From Lojkania enalia (Eukaryota > Ascomycota > Dothideomycetes > Pleosporales): a DNA stretch of 64,000 nucleotides. Both the position numbers and the translations under genes were made by a program. Each line of letters begins with the position of its first letter. The stretch's first letter is position 1. Positions 45,443 to 57,770 of this stretch are shown piece after piece. The stretch lies in contig ML986581.1 in NCBI GenBank assembly GCA_010094045.1, positions 62,001 to 126,000 of the forward strand, in the 5' to 3' direction. Under the pieces are notes generated by a model. The model did no database searches, had not been told where the DNA came from, and saw only the letters and a list, made by a program, of their open reading frames with translations.

Positions 45443-45450
45443 TCTTATAT
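45443..45450 (-). promoter_or_regulatory. Probable TATA box of the GH7 gene
   Basis: ATATAAGA on the minus strand lies about 60 nt upstream of the ATG, a normal spacing for highly induced fungal cellulase genes. It is judged by position and sequence only. Confidence 0.5.
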
Positions 45451-48119
45451 GTCCGCAAGAGCCCCAAGAACCTGTCTGGATCCGTCGGCAAAGATTGCCC
45501 TTGATTGCATCATTAATTGTAGCAAGATGGATTTGGGTGATGTATCACAAGTTCTGATTCAAAACGTCTATGAAAGAATTGAATCATTCTAGAAAGATGA
45601 TATGGAAGTCGGCTCGTTGGAAAGAGTTCCCGCCGGATGATTAATAAAGTGAGGAGCATTACACAGCATTTGATCGGGAAAAGAGATCTCGTGATGTCCA
45701 CCGCAAGATCAAGGGGCACTCTCGTATGATGTAGCTTGGGCGAGGCAGCTTCCACCAGTCACGAGAGAAGAAATTATAGTATCATCCAAGGTACAGAAGA
45801 CCAAGGAGTATTGGAGAGAAGCCCAATTGGAGGGACGTCTCCTGTCGGTTGTCACGTAGGTGTTGCAAACATGCAAGCGTTCCTAGTCTACTGCATCACC
45901 CCGGATTTTCCCCAGAATCGAGGCTTCCGCTAAGCTACACCGGCTATCACGAAGTCCGAAAGAGGCTAGGCTAGCTTTCCAAGTCTTGGGTTTCTAGGGT
46001 GCCAAAGCTTGCTGTTGGCGAAACCGGGTTGGATGGGTTGAAGATAATTTAATATGCGTGTGCATTGTGGGCCGGTACCGTGCGGGGTCTAATTTGCGAT
46101 GGCTGGGGTCGAGAGTCCAGCCGAGTCTTCATCTAAAAAATAATAATTTCGGTCGAATCGGCTCGAGCGGCGAATCAAACGGCACATTACGCGACAGTCT
46201 GTGAAATCGATGGGGGTCCTTTTTTGCTAGACTTTGATGAAGACCTGGAATTGAAAGTCAACGGACTTCACTTGGAGTTCTTGGCCGCGTTCTCTTTCAT
46301 TGAGCCAAGGTGCTAGGGAAGCTTTGGCGAGCTTCTCTCCTGACAAGCAATCGCTGAACGTTGGGTCATGGCTTTGTCGCATTGGCCCCAAAACGGTCAA
46401 TGCGTTCCAGCATCTCAGTTGTCTGAATTCCCGATGTTCCTGTGTTACCGAAAGTCTCATGATGCTCGTCCAGTCACATTTCGCTAGAAAACCCCTAGTC
46501 AGGTAACAGGATGTCACACTTCAACCACACACCGTCCGCTCCCATCTTGGATCCCCGCCCGCAACCACAATTTTTTTACGTCTTGCTATTTGTGGCCCAA
46601 TCTCACCGGTTCATCTTCCTTGGCTCTCCACAGCACCATGCGGCAGAAATCTCAGCGGGTACATTGAGAGTATGGGGAAATAGCGAAGGAGAACTATTAG
46701 GCCCTAGCGCCGGTTGCCGTAGCCAACAGGAGACTTCAGGTATGGCAAAAAAAAGAATGGATGAAGAGGTTCGTAAAGGTATGGAAGGAGGCACATCTCT
46801 TCATGCGGTGACTTGGCGGAAATGCGTGAAGGGTCTGGTACGCTGCCATGCTCGGCTATACTCATTTAGTGCCCCTGGCACAATTAGAAATAGCACATTC
46901 AGGTCATATAGTCGTGCCCATGTGAGTCTTTGACAGTAAGTTCCTACAGAGGTGCTTCTAGATTCAAGATAGATTTGAACGCAAACCACTTGGAAGTAGG
47001 TAGAGTAAAATTAATTATATGTACTCTGAGTGGCTAGCTGAGTTTTCTTAAGAAGTCTAGTTCAACTGAGAATACACTTTGATTTGCTCTGGATATATCT
47101 GGGTTGACTTTCAGAAGATTCTTTTTGGCAGCTTTTCCTTGAATCAATCTTAACGTCTCGTAGCGCATCAGAGCATATTCTAACTAGGCTCCACTTGAGC
47201 GATGTTCGACACCATTCGAGGGATTTTTGATGAAATATGCCGTATACTTGGGAGGTGTGGCGTGGTTGATCCTTGCAGCATTTACATAGTCCGCCACAGT
47301 GGTCGGTTTCTGTGGCATTTGCTTCATGCCTAGGGAGAACGTGCCTACAATATTAGTAAAAAATTCCTTGGAATGTTTTCAATGAAGATATACTTCATCA
47401 GCAAAACAATTTGTTGGTCAGAAGTATCAAATTAACATTTCTGCGATTGCAAAAGCCGACGGTTATATAGTAAGTGATTCGCCACACTATGCTGATGTCG
47501 AGTCCATCCCTGCATCGACCAGTATCAGCGACCAAAGCAGTATAATAATGGACTCCGCTTGATACCCTAAAGAAGTCAGAAATGATAATCGAGGTGTTAG
47601 GACCGTTGGATTGCGACTTAAACGCGTCTTTCTCCTATCCATCATTGGCTTTTCCGTTTAGACATCGTATTGCTATTATTTCGAGCTACCTCGTATTCAA
47701 TATTTATCCTTTGATTTAAGAATACGATCCCAAACTTGAAATAGATCAACATATTTTGGTAGTGCCTGAGTGGGGTCTCCAAAACATGAGAATCGCGTCC
47801 GATTGATACTCTTATAGTTAGCAAACCAATCAAGTATCCAAAGAACTATAAGACGTATCATGTTATTTGCTGGCAGTACAATCGATATCGCCGCGAAATA
47901 CAGCCTTGCCATTGTTCATAGACCTCTGGGTAGGTGTATAGACCAAGAAAAAAAAATTTGCAGCCACCGATATATATGAGATAACCCGCACGTAAGATCC
48001 CCTCTAGCTAGCATTGTCCATAGAGCTGGATTCTAGAGTCAATAGTTCCTTTTTTTTTTTTTTATAAATTTTCTATCTGGTTCGGTTACTATTTATTTTT
48101 TATTGTTGCTTTCGAAGTC

Positions 48120-48440
48120 AAACTGACAGGGTGTGCAGAACGCAGTACAAGGGGTGAGAAATCCGCCTGTTTCCTGTGCCTTACACAGTTCTTGAGTGGG
48201 TCACAATTCGTTCACGTACTAGACACACTACTGGAGCTGGTTTTTGATGCGATGAAAGGCTTGCGGAACGCAAAACTCAGGATCAACAGTTCCTGTACGT
48301 GACACAGTCCCGGGGGGGGACATGTCACTTTCCTATGCTTAACATAGTTTCTAAATAGGTCCTAACTTGTTTCACGTGTAGAACATGCTATTAAGAGCCG
48401 TAGCTGAAATTTGCGGTGCTGAAAGCTTAACGCCCTTTCT
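48120..48440. repeat. Degenerate direct-repeat array
   Basis: Related segments start at about 48170 (TTTCCTGTGCCTTACACAGT), about 48290 (GTTCCTGTACGTGACACAGT) and about 48331 (TTTCCTATGCTTAACATAGT). The first and third can be followed for about 95 bp, down to GATGAAAGGCTT and GCTGAAAGCTT. Many differences are C/T or G/A transitions. Also, TGCAGAACGCA at 48134 matches TGCGGAACGCA at 48263. The pattern fits an old tandem duplication altered by RIP-like mutation. Confidence 0.6.
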
Positions 48441-49689
48441 GTTGGTGATAGAAAGGGTTGTTAGATGTGGTACTTATAGACCCCATTACTTCAGCGCGTT
48501 TTCAAATAATTAGTCTAAACACTTCTTAGGTGTAAATACTAAAATTACTATGGAAACTGCTTCGAGATTACATGTTCACGTATTACAGGTGTGGCTGGCT
48601 CTGAATGTATCTTTGACCAAGTTGATAGTGCACAGCATTGAAATTATCAGTATATCTAAGCTAAGAGAGGCGCGCATGTGAGTGGATACGGACATTCCTC
48701 AAAGCCCTAATTAGCGATAGGTAACAAATTGATTATCTCAGCTTGAGAATACATCGCTCTTTATTTCCATTTGGATAGTGTTGTGTTGGTCACGTATAAG
48801 TTGGTCGCCTAAATGATCCAGGTTAACCTAGGGCCGATTGGCAATTGTATTTCTATAGATACCCCCCCTATTATGGCATTAGTGGATTGTCCATTTTCTT
48901 ATGCAATGTGTTTTCAATTAAGTATTCTTTGACGCACGTTAAGAAGTCGGTTAGAAGCGAGAGTGAGCGGAATATTCAGGACTGAGCACTTTCCCTTTTA
49001 CGCTATACCTCGGCTAGGGTGCAGCGACAGTCTGTCTATCTGTAGATGCATCGACCTGGGCAGCTTTGTCTCAATGATTAGAATCATCATATTCCGGAAT
49101 AACGGCCTCACAGTGCATTCTAAACTCAGAACAAACCACTGCCTGAATCTTTTCCCACCTCTATTAACGGTCGCCACGCCGTTTATTTCCATTCCTTTGG
49201 CTAGTTCCACCATGAGTTATCATTTAGACGTTGGAATAAAGCTATTATCATTCATATCAACTCTGTACGTGCGATATTGATGCACAAGGTTCGTGTTAGT
49301 GATTCTTTGTACCCTTCAACCTGTATAACTATGACGTCAAGATTCGTACCTGATTACTTTTCACGACATAGCATTCGCTAGGTTCCTTTATCGTACATAT
49401 TTGTTAAATCTTCTATGATAACGAACAGTACCACATAAAGAAGACAACTAGCCAACGAAAGACATAGTCGGAAAGTATGTGAGGTAAATTCAAGCCATGA
49501 AAACAAAACTAGAACATTCAGAGCACTACTGCCAGTCTGATGCTTTAAAGATTTTAAAGCGCTCTGGACTTAATTGTGTTGCTTCGATATCGACATCCGC
49601 AAAAGCATTCTTGATTTACGCCCCCGCGATGTCCGGGAGTTCAAAATCAACGGATACCTTTCACCCTCTAGAGAATAGGGCGGACAAAT

Positions 49690-50173
49690 AACCCTTTTAT
49701 GACCATGAGCTCCAGACTCCATCCTTGCGACCTCAGAATTGGTACCAATCATCCTTCAGCGAAACTGAGACTCACATTCCGGTTTCCCACCATGGAGCAC
49801 TACATCATGTACCGCAAGGCTGTTCTCTTCAATGACCCAAGCCATGCCGAGAAGATATTGATAGCAGCTACGCCAGCTGAGGCTAGGGCTCTGCGCCGTC
49901 AGGTGCGTGGATTTAACCGTGACAAGTGGAAAAATGAGGTGGCAGAGGTCACTGATGATGGCACTTGGTTGAATTTTAGTCAGTTAAAGGAGTGTCAGGA
50001 TGCACTACTCTAGACAAGAGAGGCAGTGTGACGGAGGCTGATCCCGTGGATTGGAATTGGGGATTGGATTTAAAAGGGCTGAGGTAGTAGGCAGGGAGGA
50101 CTAGGGCAGATATCTACTGGGCGAGGTATTGATGAAGGCTAGACGGCGGTTGAGGAGAGAGATGGAGGCGTAG
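49690..50173 (+). pseudogene. Broken NADAR-domain (YbiA-like, DUF1768) gene
   Basis: The plus strand reads FYDHELQTPSLRPQNWYQSS then FSETETH. It shifts by one base near 49776 into FRFPTMEHYIMYRKAVLFND, then EARALRRQVRGFNRDKWKNE and DDGTWLNFSQL, the core of a NADAR domain. After a TAG at 50011 the C-terminal part continues in other frames as EADPVDWNWG, IGFKRAEVVGRED and GRYLLGEVLMKARRRLREEM, ending at TAG 50171. The TAG between GRED and GRY is one base from TGG (Trp), which the family expects there. NADAR proteins are N-glycosidases acting on ADP-ribose adducts or riboflavin intermediates; that activity is family knowledge. The 5' end is not visible. At least two frameshifts and two stops make it non-functional as read. 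Confidence 0.7.
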
Positions 50174-50502
50174 AGTAAGTTTTTGATCGGCCGAAAATCA
50201 CGCGTCATTTGTGGATTTTGGTCCACGCCCCCAGTTCGATGTCATGTGCAGCGAGTGATGATCCCGAGCTTCAGGAGCCACGGTTGGAAGCCTACACGAC
50301 ATTCACATTAGTTTGCTACTCTTTGTTGCTTTAGAACGACGGGTAAGATGTATTGAGACGATTTGGCGGACGTGGAATTGGAATTAGTCGATTCTCTGCT
50401 GGGAGAACATGGTCCAATGATAATACTGTTCGGAACTTAAGTCCCGCCTTCTATATCCGTCTCAACAAGGAACAGAACGATTCAGATTCGAACAAACGCA
50501 AT

Positions 50503-50727
50503 ATGGGTCTCAACCAGGCGCAAGAGGACGATGGGGCCGGGCATCACAGTTCGGTCGGAGTGAGCGATGAAGAGCTCGTAGCAGACTTCGGGAAGTCCAT
50601 CCAGCTCTATGTTCCTGAACGAAAGCACTGGCCTTTAAACATCATACGCCAAGTATTCATCGGCCAATTATACATTCACGGTGACGGAGTTCGAGTCGAT
50701 GACATCCACGGACTGCGATGCCCGTGA
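50503..50727 (+). CDS. Doubtful small ORF
   Basis: From the ATG at 50503 this reads 74 aa (DEELVADFGKSIQLYVPERK, then PLNIIRQVFIGQLYIHGDGV). The composition looks protein-like and the frame is open upstream to 50353. There is no recognised motif, neighbour logic or splice context. It could be a fragment of a lost gene. Confidence 0.25.
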   Translation: MGLNQAQEDDGAGHHSSVGVSDEELVADFGKSIQLYVPERKHWPLNIIRQVFIGQLYIHGDGVRVDDIHGLRCP

Positions 50728-51030
50728 TTTAGCCGCGCCAACCAACATCAAGATCACGACCGCGTGCCATAAGCGCACTAAGCCCGGTTAGTAAAAGCTT
50801 AACACCCCAGGTAACATTAACGTTCTCAGGTCAAAGCTCCACAACAATTACAACACGAACACGGCCTCACCGCGAGCCCGTTGCTTTTTCCCAATGCTAT
50901 TATGGATCTACTATTGTACACCTGCATGCTAGCGAAGTATTTGTGGCTGGCCAGCTAAACATTTATATGTTCAGCAGAACCCCCGTCACGGTGTTGCTAC
51001 TCCAGGTCTTTTCTGCCCTCGTTCTACACG
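50728..51030. other. Upstream region of the phytase-like gene
   Basis: No supported gene. It presumably holds the promoter of the secreted protein at 51031. Confidence 0.4.
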
Positions 51031-52640
51031 ATGAAGCTTGTCACGCGAGCAGTCGTTGCCAGTCTTTCCCTCTCCAATGCTGTCTTCGCCGCGCCAGGCT
51101 GGCCATCATGGCCCAAACCAGCCAAGCCAGTCTTCGAGACAACATGCGCAGGGAAAAAGTACGCCTATAATGAGCTTGCCGGGTACGGATATCTGGCAGG
51201 CGACTTCCGAGACAAGTATGGCGACACCCTCGGCGGTTTTGGGTCGTCCGCGGCCATTGACAAGAAGTCTTGGAAAAAGAAAGGCAAGACGTGGACGGGG
51301 GTATTGTACGCCCTCCCAGACCGTGGGTGGAATACCGAGGGTTCTACCAACTACAATCCGCGTGTCCACAAGCTGAAGATTAAGCTCACACCGCAGGAAG
51401 GGGCTACTGTACAAAGGCCTTCTAAGCCAAACATCGAGTTCGAGTACCTTGACACCATTCTGCTCAGAGCGCCCGATGGGTCGCCTACCACTGGTCTTGA
51501 TGCGGACGCTCAGGGCGGCTTGAATTATCATGGCTTTCCCCTATTGCCGGCTGCGACCTTCACAGGTGATGGATATGGCAATGCCGGGCCCGGGGGCAAG
51601 CGCGTGGCCATTGATTCCGAAGGTATCTTTTTGACAGAAGATGGCGGCTTTTGGATTAGGTGAGTCAGATCATGTCAGACTATTGGAAATATATTCTGAT
51701 GCTCAAGAGTGACGAGTATGGCCCCGGAATATATCACTTTAATTCCAGGGGGAGGATGATCAATGCTATTACAGCACCGGATGCACTGCTGCCCTTGCGC
51801 AACGCGTCTGTGAGCTTCAGCTCGAATAGCCCACCACGTTTCAATCCAGAGATAACAGTCAATCCGACAAACCCAACGCAAGGCAGATCAAACAACCAGG
51901 GCTTTGAAGGCCTCACTGTCTCTAGAGATGGCGATACCCTCTATGTCTTGCTGCAATCAGCGGCCATGCAAGAAGGCGGTGCAAAGTCCTCCACGCGGAA
52001 GTACACACGTTTCTTGAAGTATGATATTTCCGGTCGTCACGGTAAGCCACGGTACCTCGCAGAATACGTTGTTCCATTGCCGACATACATAAATGCGGAT
52101 GGCGAGACCCGCATTGCTGCGCAGTCTGAGGTGCATTATATCTCTAAAGATCAATTCCTAATCCTTGCCCGCGACTCAAACGCCGGCCACGGAGTAGATA
52201 GCTCAACCTCCATCTACCGACACGTCGATATTTTTGACATCTCCAAAGCAACGAATGTCAAGGGTCGGCAGCATGATTCGTTCAACGCCAGCATTGCCAG
52301 CAGCACAGGCCAGCTCAACGCCAATATCAAGCCAGCGACATACTGCAACTTCATCGACTACAACATCAACGCGCAACTGAACCGCTTTGGCGTTCACAAT
52401 GGCGGTGAACAGGATGCTGGGCTCCTTAACGAGAAATGGGAGTCGCTTTCCGTACTGCCGGCCGAGAGGGATGGCGAGTACTATTTAATAACCCTTAGTG
52501 ACAATGACTTCATCACGCAAAATGGCTACATCAAGGGCGGTGAAATCACATACGCGGATGAGAGTGGGTATAACCTTGATAATCAGGCATTGGCATTCAA
52601 GATCACATTGCCCAAAGGAGCGAAGCCGCTAATAGGGTGA
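51031..52640 (+). CDS. Secreted phytase-like / esterase-like beta-propeller protein (PF13449 type)
   Basis: Two exons (51031-51659, 51710-52640) with a 50-nt GTGAGT...AGAG intron give 519 aa. The splice restores EDGGFWISDEYGPGIYHF, which decides the acceptor. A signal peptide (MKLVTRAVVASLSLSNAVFA) precedes a mature APGWPSWPKPAKP. Motifs of the esterase-like phytase family are GYLAGDFRDKYGDTLGGFGS, YALPDRGWNTEG, QGFEGLTVSRDGDTLYV and NEKWESLSVLP. Members are secreted or surface proteins of uncertain activity; true phytase activity is not shown for most. The tail (ADESGYNLDNQALAFKITLP) ends without a GPI signal or membrane segment. Confidence 0.88.
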
Positions 52641-53890
52641 ATTAGTCAGGTGACGGGGCGAAGATAAGCCTTTTTCAACGATCTGTACATAGGAAATCTT
52701 TTTGAGAAAGGCAAATCTAATTATTGAGTCGTTTCACTGTCTAGACTGATTTCTATAAGCTCACAATCCATGCGCTATCGCAACCTTCACGAGTTAAGTC
52801 ATGCAACTTTCAGAAGGCCCACATATAGATGTAAAGCATTAACGGTCCTCGATTTCTCCAACTTAGGAGCTAACTAATCCAAGCAATTGTTGGCTATCAT
52901 TGACTTTACAGCCATGTAAACATATATATAGTCTATACCAATTACCCTACCACCTAGCTAGATTGCTTGCGATGTACTGTCATGTACTAAATCCCCACAC
53001 AGAATTTTCTATAAAGAGGATTTTGGAGGACCCTCTCACGCAATAAACACAAATTCTTACTCTTATACCTTCTTCATGACATTGGCTGCTACTGACTATT
53101 TCAGACCTTCCAAAGGTGTGCAGGCCTTGGAGAGATGCATAGAATGATAAATATTGTTTTCCAGTTATAGAGAGGTCGTCAATTTAAGCAATCAACCCTC
53201 AAGGGAAAAAAATTTTTTTTTTTTTTTAAGGTTAGGTAGAAATACTCGAATTTTCTTGGTGGCTTAGAATGTATGCCACAGCAGCCAAAGAAATTAAATA
53301 GACTGATTAGCTTGGTACATTTGGAAAGCGTGCAAAATATCATGTGGATACGCATGTATTTTCTTTGTAATGGAGATACATGAGTTTCTAACTTCAGACG
53401 ACTCTACCTAAAGAGACCCTATGCATGATGGTAAGGCATCTATGGAGTTTTCCAACGAACATTAAGAACGAAACAATTAATAGATAGGGCATTGCGAAAA
53501 TGCTCTCATGCTGGGATAGCTCCGTCGCGTAACTGTAGTACATGTGCGGTTGTATCCAAAAGAGAACACACGAAGGCCTGCAAGATGCGCATGCGCATGT
53601 TCATTTATTTATAGTTGACCAATTCAAAGACACTTTCTAAAGGTCGCCTGACTTTCACTTAGAGGAATGGAACCTCTCGCGCCACGAACTTCACTTAGAG
53701 GGTAAATTGTGTACTAGTTTGTAACAGCCGCTTGCTTAGCGCAATTTCATCGTCCGAATTTAGTCCGCAAGCAGGCCATCACGATTTATTTGGACTATAT
53801 ACATAGGTCAAAATCTATTCAATTGTTCGCTGCATAATGTAACAAACAGGTCTTTTTCGATTTTCTTGAAGTTTAAACCACCAATTCGAT
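52641..53890. other. Intergenic, AT-rich
   Basis: A7T15-type run near 53208-53227. No gene is supported. Confidence 0.45.
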
Positions 53891-54982
53891 ATGGTATTGC
53901 TCGATGATGTTCTCGCTTCCAATGCCCGCATCCCTACTAGTCTCCCTCCAAAGCTAGTTGCCGTATTTGCGGGAGCAACGACAGGCATCGGCGAAGCGAC
54001 ACTCAAAGCCTTTGTGAAGTATGCAGTAGAGCCTCGCATATATTTGATGGCGCGATCTCCAACCTCGGCTCAGCGCGTCATTGAAGAATGCAAGACGTTG
54101 AATCCCAAAGCGGAATACACTACCATCAATGTGGACCTTAGCTTCATTCGGGAAACGGATCGAGCCTGCAATGAGATCATCGCGAAGGAAAGCGCTGTGA
54201 ATTTACTCATGCTCTCTGTAGGAGAAATTAGCTTGGATCGCAGCCGTAAGTCGCATGAGACGGGCCGCAAGCAACGAGAACTCACCCTGCGAATAGGAAC
54301 CGAAGAAGGTCTGCATAAATTTCTCACCACCACATTCTACACCCGCATCCGACTAGCTCAGAACTTTCTGCCTCTGTTGAAGAACGCCAGCAACACGAGC
54401 CCTCTAGCCCGCGTTGTCAATGTCGGTGGAGGGACCAAAGAAGGGAAAATCGATACGTCAGACTTGACAGCTATTCGCATGCCTTTTAGCCACATACGGC
54501 CACATCTTACCTGTGTGAAGACCCTGGCTTTAGAGAAGTTGGCTCAGCAGGCTCCGACAGTCAGCTTTATCCACGATTTTCCAGGCGCCGTGCTCACGCC
54601 GCTGTATGATGACGTGCCAGGTGTGATGGGATTCTTGATTCGGACAGTAGTATTACTTGTCAAAGTCCTTTTTGGGCGTTGGATCTGCGTCCCGATCGAA
54701 GAATGCGGAGAGCGACACGTTCATATGGCAACGAGTGGGAAGTATGAACCTAAAGAGGGAAAAGCGGCTGGTTTGCCTCTTTTAGAGGGTGAAATGGTAA
54801 GCAGAGGTTCTGATGGAGAGGTGGGAAGTGGGGTGTATTCTATCGATTGGGATGGAGAGGGACCTAAAGCCGAAGCTGCTGCGGCGCTAAGGAAGCAGAG
54901 AGAAAATGGAGTCAGGGAAGTTGTCTGGAACCACCTCGATCAGGAATTCAAGAGGATTGCTGCATCTGTTGCTAGTTCCTAG
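53891..54982 (+). CDS. Short-chain dehydrogenase/reductase (SDR)-like protein
   Basis: Single exon, 363 aa. The N-terminal Rossmann motif AVFAGATTGIGEATLKA (Gly 28, 32, 34) binds NAD(P). An acidic DL follows the third strand (INVDLSFIRETD), and LLMLSVGEI stands where NNAG-type strands lie. The catalytic YxxxK is not clear; the nearest Tyr is in TTFYTRIRLAQNFLP, as in the atypical SDR subgroup often seen in fungal secondary-metabolite reductases. A hydrophobic stretch near 240-265 (GFLIRTVVLLVKVLFG) may contact membrane. The C-terminal 100 residues (YSIDWDGEGPKAEAAAALRK) are an extension to the core. Substrate unknown. No biosynthetic core enzyme lies nearby, so membership in a metabolite cluster is not supported. 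Confidence 0.85.
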   Translation: MVLLDDVLASNARIPTSLPPKLVAVFAGATTGIGEATLKAFVKYAVEPRIYLMARSPTSAQRVIEECKTLNPKAEYTTINVDLSFIRETDRACNEIIAKESAVNLLMLSVGEISLDRSRKSHETGRKQRELTLRIGTEEGLHKFLTTTFYTRIRLAQNFLPLLKNASNTSPLARVVNVGGGTKEGKIDTSDLTAIRMPFSHIRPHLTCVKTLALEKLAQQAPTVSFIHDFPGAVLTPLYDDVPGVMGFLIRTVVLLVKVLFGRWICVPIEECGERHVHMATSGKYEPKEGKAAGLPLLEGEMVSRGSDGEVGSGVYSIDWDGEGPKAEAAAALRKQRENGVREVVWNHLDQEFKRIAASVASS

Positions 54983-55367
54983 GCGAAATGAAATATTTAA
55001 TAGGACTGATTTTGTCAATTTCGGAGGCCTTGGACCTAGGTCTGCACTAAGTAGTTGAATGAAAACGAGGGAAGACAATTTACGCACGGGCGTTCTGGTT
55101 AAATATTCTAGTTCTTCACTTTGCTGGAACGCTTTATTATCCTCTTCCATTGATCTTCTTCTTCTTTCCGTTACTCAAGAGTGAGATTCACAAGAAGGCT
55201 ATGTTTAGATGTCGCACAAAATCTGGTAGCTCACAAAACGTTAACGGAAGTGAAATGTAACAACAATTCGCTTGACTCAAATTTCTTATCCGAGTTCAAA
55301 AGTTAATTATCTCTATCCCATAGGCCACCAATGATTTGTCATAACTTATTCTCATTACTATTTATAC
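54983..55367. other. Convergent intergenic region
   Basis: Between the SDR and DUF1996 3' ends; nothing recognised. Confidence 0.5.
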
Positions 55368-56799
55368 TTAGGCGTGAAAGCGTTTCTCCATAGGCATGCC
55401 CGGGATAGAAGGAAGCCCTAATAAAGTTTAGTGTGCAGCCATTGTTACTATAGATCGCATCAAATACTTACATCCATCCACCGGTTCATTAACCGACTTT
55501 TGCACAGCGCATTTATTTGCTTCGGTAAATGACTGGCTCTTCAGCGCGCTACACGTGGCACCAAAGCAATTCGCGTCCATGGCTTTCTGAAGCACATCGT
55601 CTTTCCACCCGAAAACATAGTCTCCATGTTGACCATACCCAGTACTGAAGCAGGAAAAGTTAGGGCAGTCCGTCGTTTGGGAAGGTACAATTCTTATCAA
55701 CTTACTTATCACCTTGACTAAATACGAAGGGCTGGGAACCGTCCTCAGGCCATATGGATTTGTCGTTGAAGGCGGTTGTGTCCCAAATTACCTCGAACAT
55801 CAGTTGTGGAAGTTTTACAGGATGGGTCGATGGGCAAGGTCCATTAGACTCGAAGGTACCAGAAGCAGGATAGGAAACGTGGCTCATGTGGTCGGGACTG
55901 AATTATCAGTACAAAAAAAATGTTAATACGAACTGCGGCCCTTACCTATATATGTTGACCCCATCCCAGCATCTGGAGAATGCTTAGCAGTCATATACAA
56001 TATAGGGTAGAAGAATTGAAGCATACGTGGGGAATCTAATTGTTGTGCGTATGCCTCCAGGGCAAACCTTGTTCGGCAGCTCTACAGAGTCGACGCGCGA
56101 GTCTGAACAAGGAGCTATATCGTCGCCTCCGAAGTTCTTCGCATTATAGCATCGAAAGCAGATCGCATTCCACTTTGTCACGCCTCCTGTAGTTCTGCGA
56201 TCTGCGTACCCCGCAAGCATACGAAAGCCCTAAATAGATGTTAGCACAGAAATATTCGATATATGCGGAGGCGCAGGATAGCGGACAGGCTTAAAGGCTG
56301 TGACTTTTGAATTGTCGTATGGCGATGTATAATACACAGTCATGCCCCCAACTTCCCCATCGAGGAACCGATTGGGAATCTGTGGGACACGCTTGTAGCT
56401 CCCATTACGGGCTTTGAAATACATGTTCGCTGTCCAATAATTGGATAAGTCTTCAGAGAAAGAGCACGTCGTGCAGTCCGCGATCTGCGCTACATCGGTT
56501 TTCGGGATGTCGGCAGCGAACGCATTTCCCCCGACTACCTACGAAGGATTTTAGCACTCAAGATTGACGGCATCAGAATTGGTGTTCTCGTACTTGATGG
56601 ACATGTGGGGATGGATTGACGCCAGGGTTCACAAGGCTAGAGATGTTGTCAGTTGCTTTGAATCTGTGCGGGACATTCCCCATAGGACGTACGGGTCGAG
56701 ACGCTCAACTGTTATCTGCGAGCATCCAAATCGTAAAACTGTGATCCCCCTAATGCCTTGCGCAAATAATCCAAAGACAGCAAAGGAAGTAAAATGCAT
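55368..56799 (-). CDS. Secreted DUF1996-domain protein
   Basis: Eight exons (56799-56693, 56636-56594, 56538-56287, 56229-56027, 55972-55946, 55897-55706, 55644-55472, 55417-55368) give 348 aa. Introns are 48-57 nt and every join keeps phase. The exons assemble the full DUF1996 pattern: FGCSQITVERLDPLVNPG, SPHVHQVVGGNAFAAD, TCSFSEDLSNYWTANMYF, a GFRMLAG block, CWDGVN with DHMSHVSYP, CPSTHPVKLPQLMFEV, and TGYGQHGDYVFGWKDDVLQ. A short signal peptide (HFTSFAVFGLFAQG) opens it. One intron has the rare donor GTCCGC. Fungal DUF1996 proteins are secreted, often in plant-associated species, with no firmly known function. The start could lie up to 16 codons upstream at an in-frame ATG. Confidence 0.92.
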
Positions 56800-57770
56800 T
56801 TTGGCTAGCATGTCTAGGCTACGTCCACAACAATGTAGTAGAAACAAAACGTGCTAAGAAGATGGTAGAAATATGAGAGTGACCTCCTCGAACTTAATTT
56901 ACATCTTCCCCATAGTCGTCATCAGTCAGGGACTGTATCTTTGTGCGACGTTCGAAGTGCGGGAATAATGTAACTGCCGGCCCCTGTAATTAGTAAACAC
57001 AGCGACTCGCATCGTGGATCACCCCGCACGTTCATATTGCTTAATTGGTAGAATATTAAACCCACACCAACGACCAATTAGAACAATGCTCTATGATGTA
57101 ATACCTTTGTGCATTGTTGAGCTTGGTGGCACAATTCAATTCTTACGATAAGCACTTATGAGATGCATTTTGAAGGAACCGGGAACCGGCATCTGAGTAC
57201 ATGCGAACATGGCAGCCTCTATGGGTTCCATAAAGAGGTCTGAGGCTCTAGGCCTCTACACGATGTCTTGATAGACTACCGTGATGAAAAGCGTCGTCTC
57301 GAACATTTCTGAATCTAGTCTTAGGACTAATCCTTGTCTCGAGTTGAATTCCGGCTAGCACTGAATACTGTGAAAATTATGCGAAGCTGAGAAATGTTCT
57401 TGAATCTAGTTCAAAGGATATTTTTCGATTCATTTCTCAAGCCTGCATTTGTTAAAATACTAATTCAACTCCCAAACTAAGAAAACAAAGCAATTTAGAT
57501 AAACTGGTCTATTTAATTCTATATACGCAAGCAGAAGTCTTGAGAAAATAATCATGTTTTGCCATAAATAGCCTACGAAAGACTGGAAATTATGACGCGA
57601 TTCTAAAAAGGGTAAGGCTTCACCTGATACGTGCATGAATTGCAGTCAAACGTCTTAAAACATACTCGATTTTAAATTTACCACCTCATTTTGATGCAAG
57701 TAGGATCGAAAGGGCCGAAAAGAATTCTTAGAGCTACGTGAGTCAAACAGCCTACTCCTTTGCCTATACC
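56800..57770. other. Intergenic, AT-rich
   Basis: Upstream of the DUF1996 gene and downstream of the HeLo gene. No supported feature. Confidence 0.45.

Larger units (their letters stand above)
45386..49689. other. Long gene-poor AT-rich region
   Basis: Includes the GH7 upstream region, T-runs near 48051, and a degenerate direct-repeat array at 48120-48440. Open frames such as that at 46511-46933 lack motifs and were not accepted. Confidence 0.45.

Noticed and set aside
46511..46933. 140-codon open frame on the plus strand
   Set aside because: No motif, poor start context, and similar-length frames on the other strand; likely chance.
53891..54982. Secondary-metabolite cluster around the SDR
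   Set aside because: No polyketide synthase, NRPS, terpene cyclase or P450 lies in the window.
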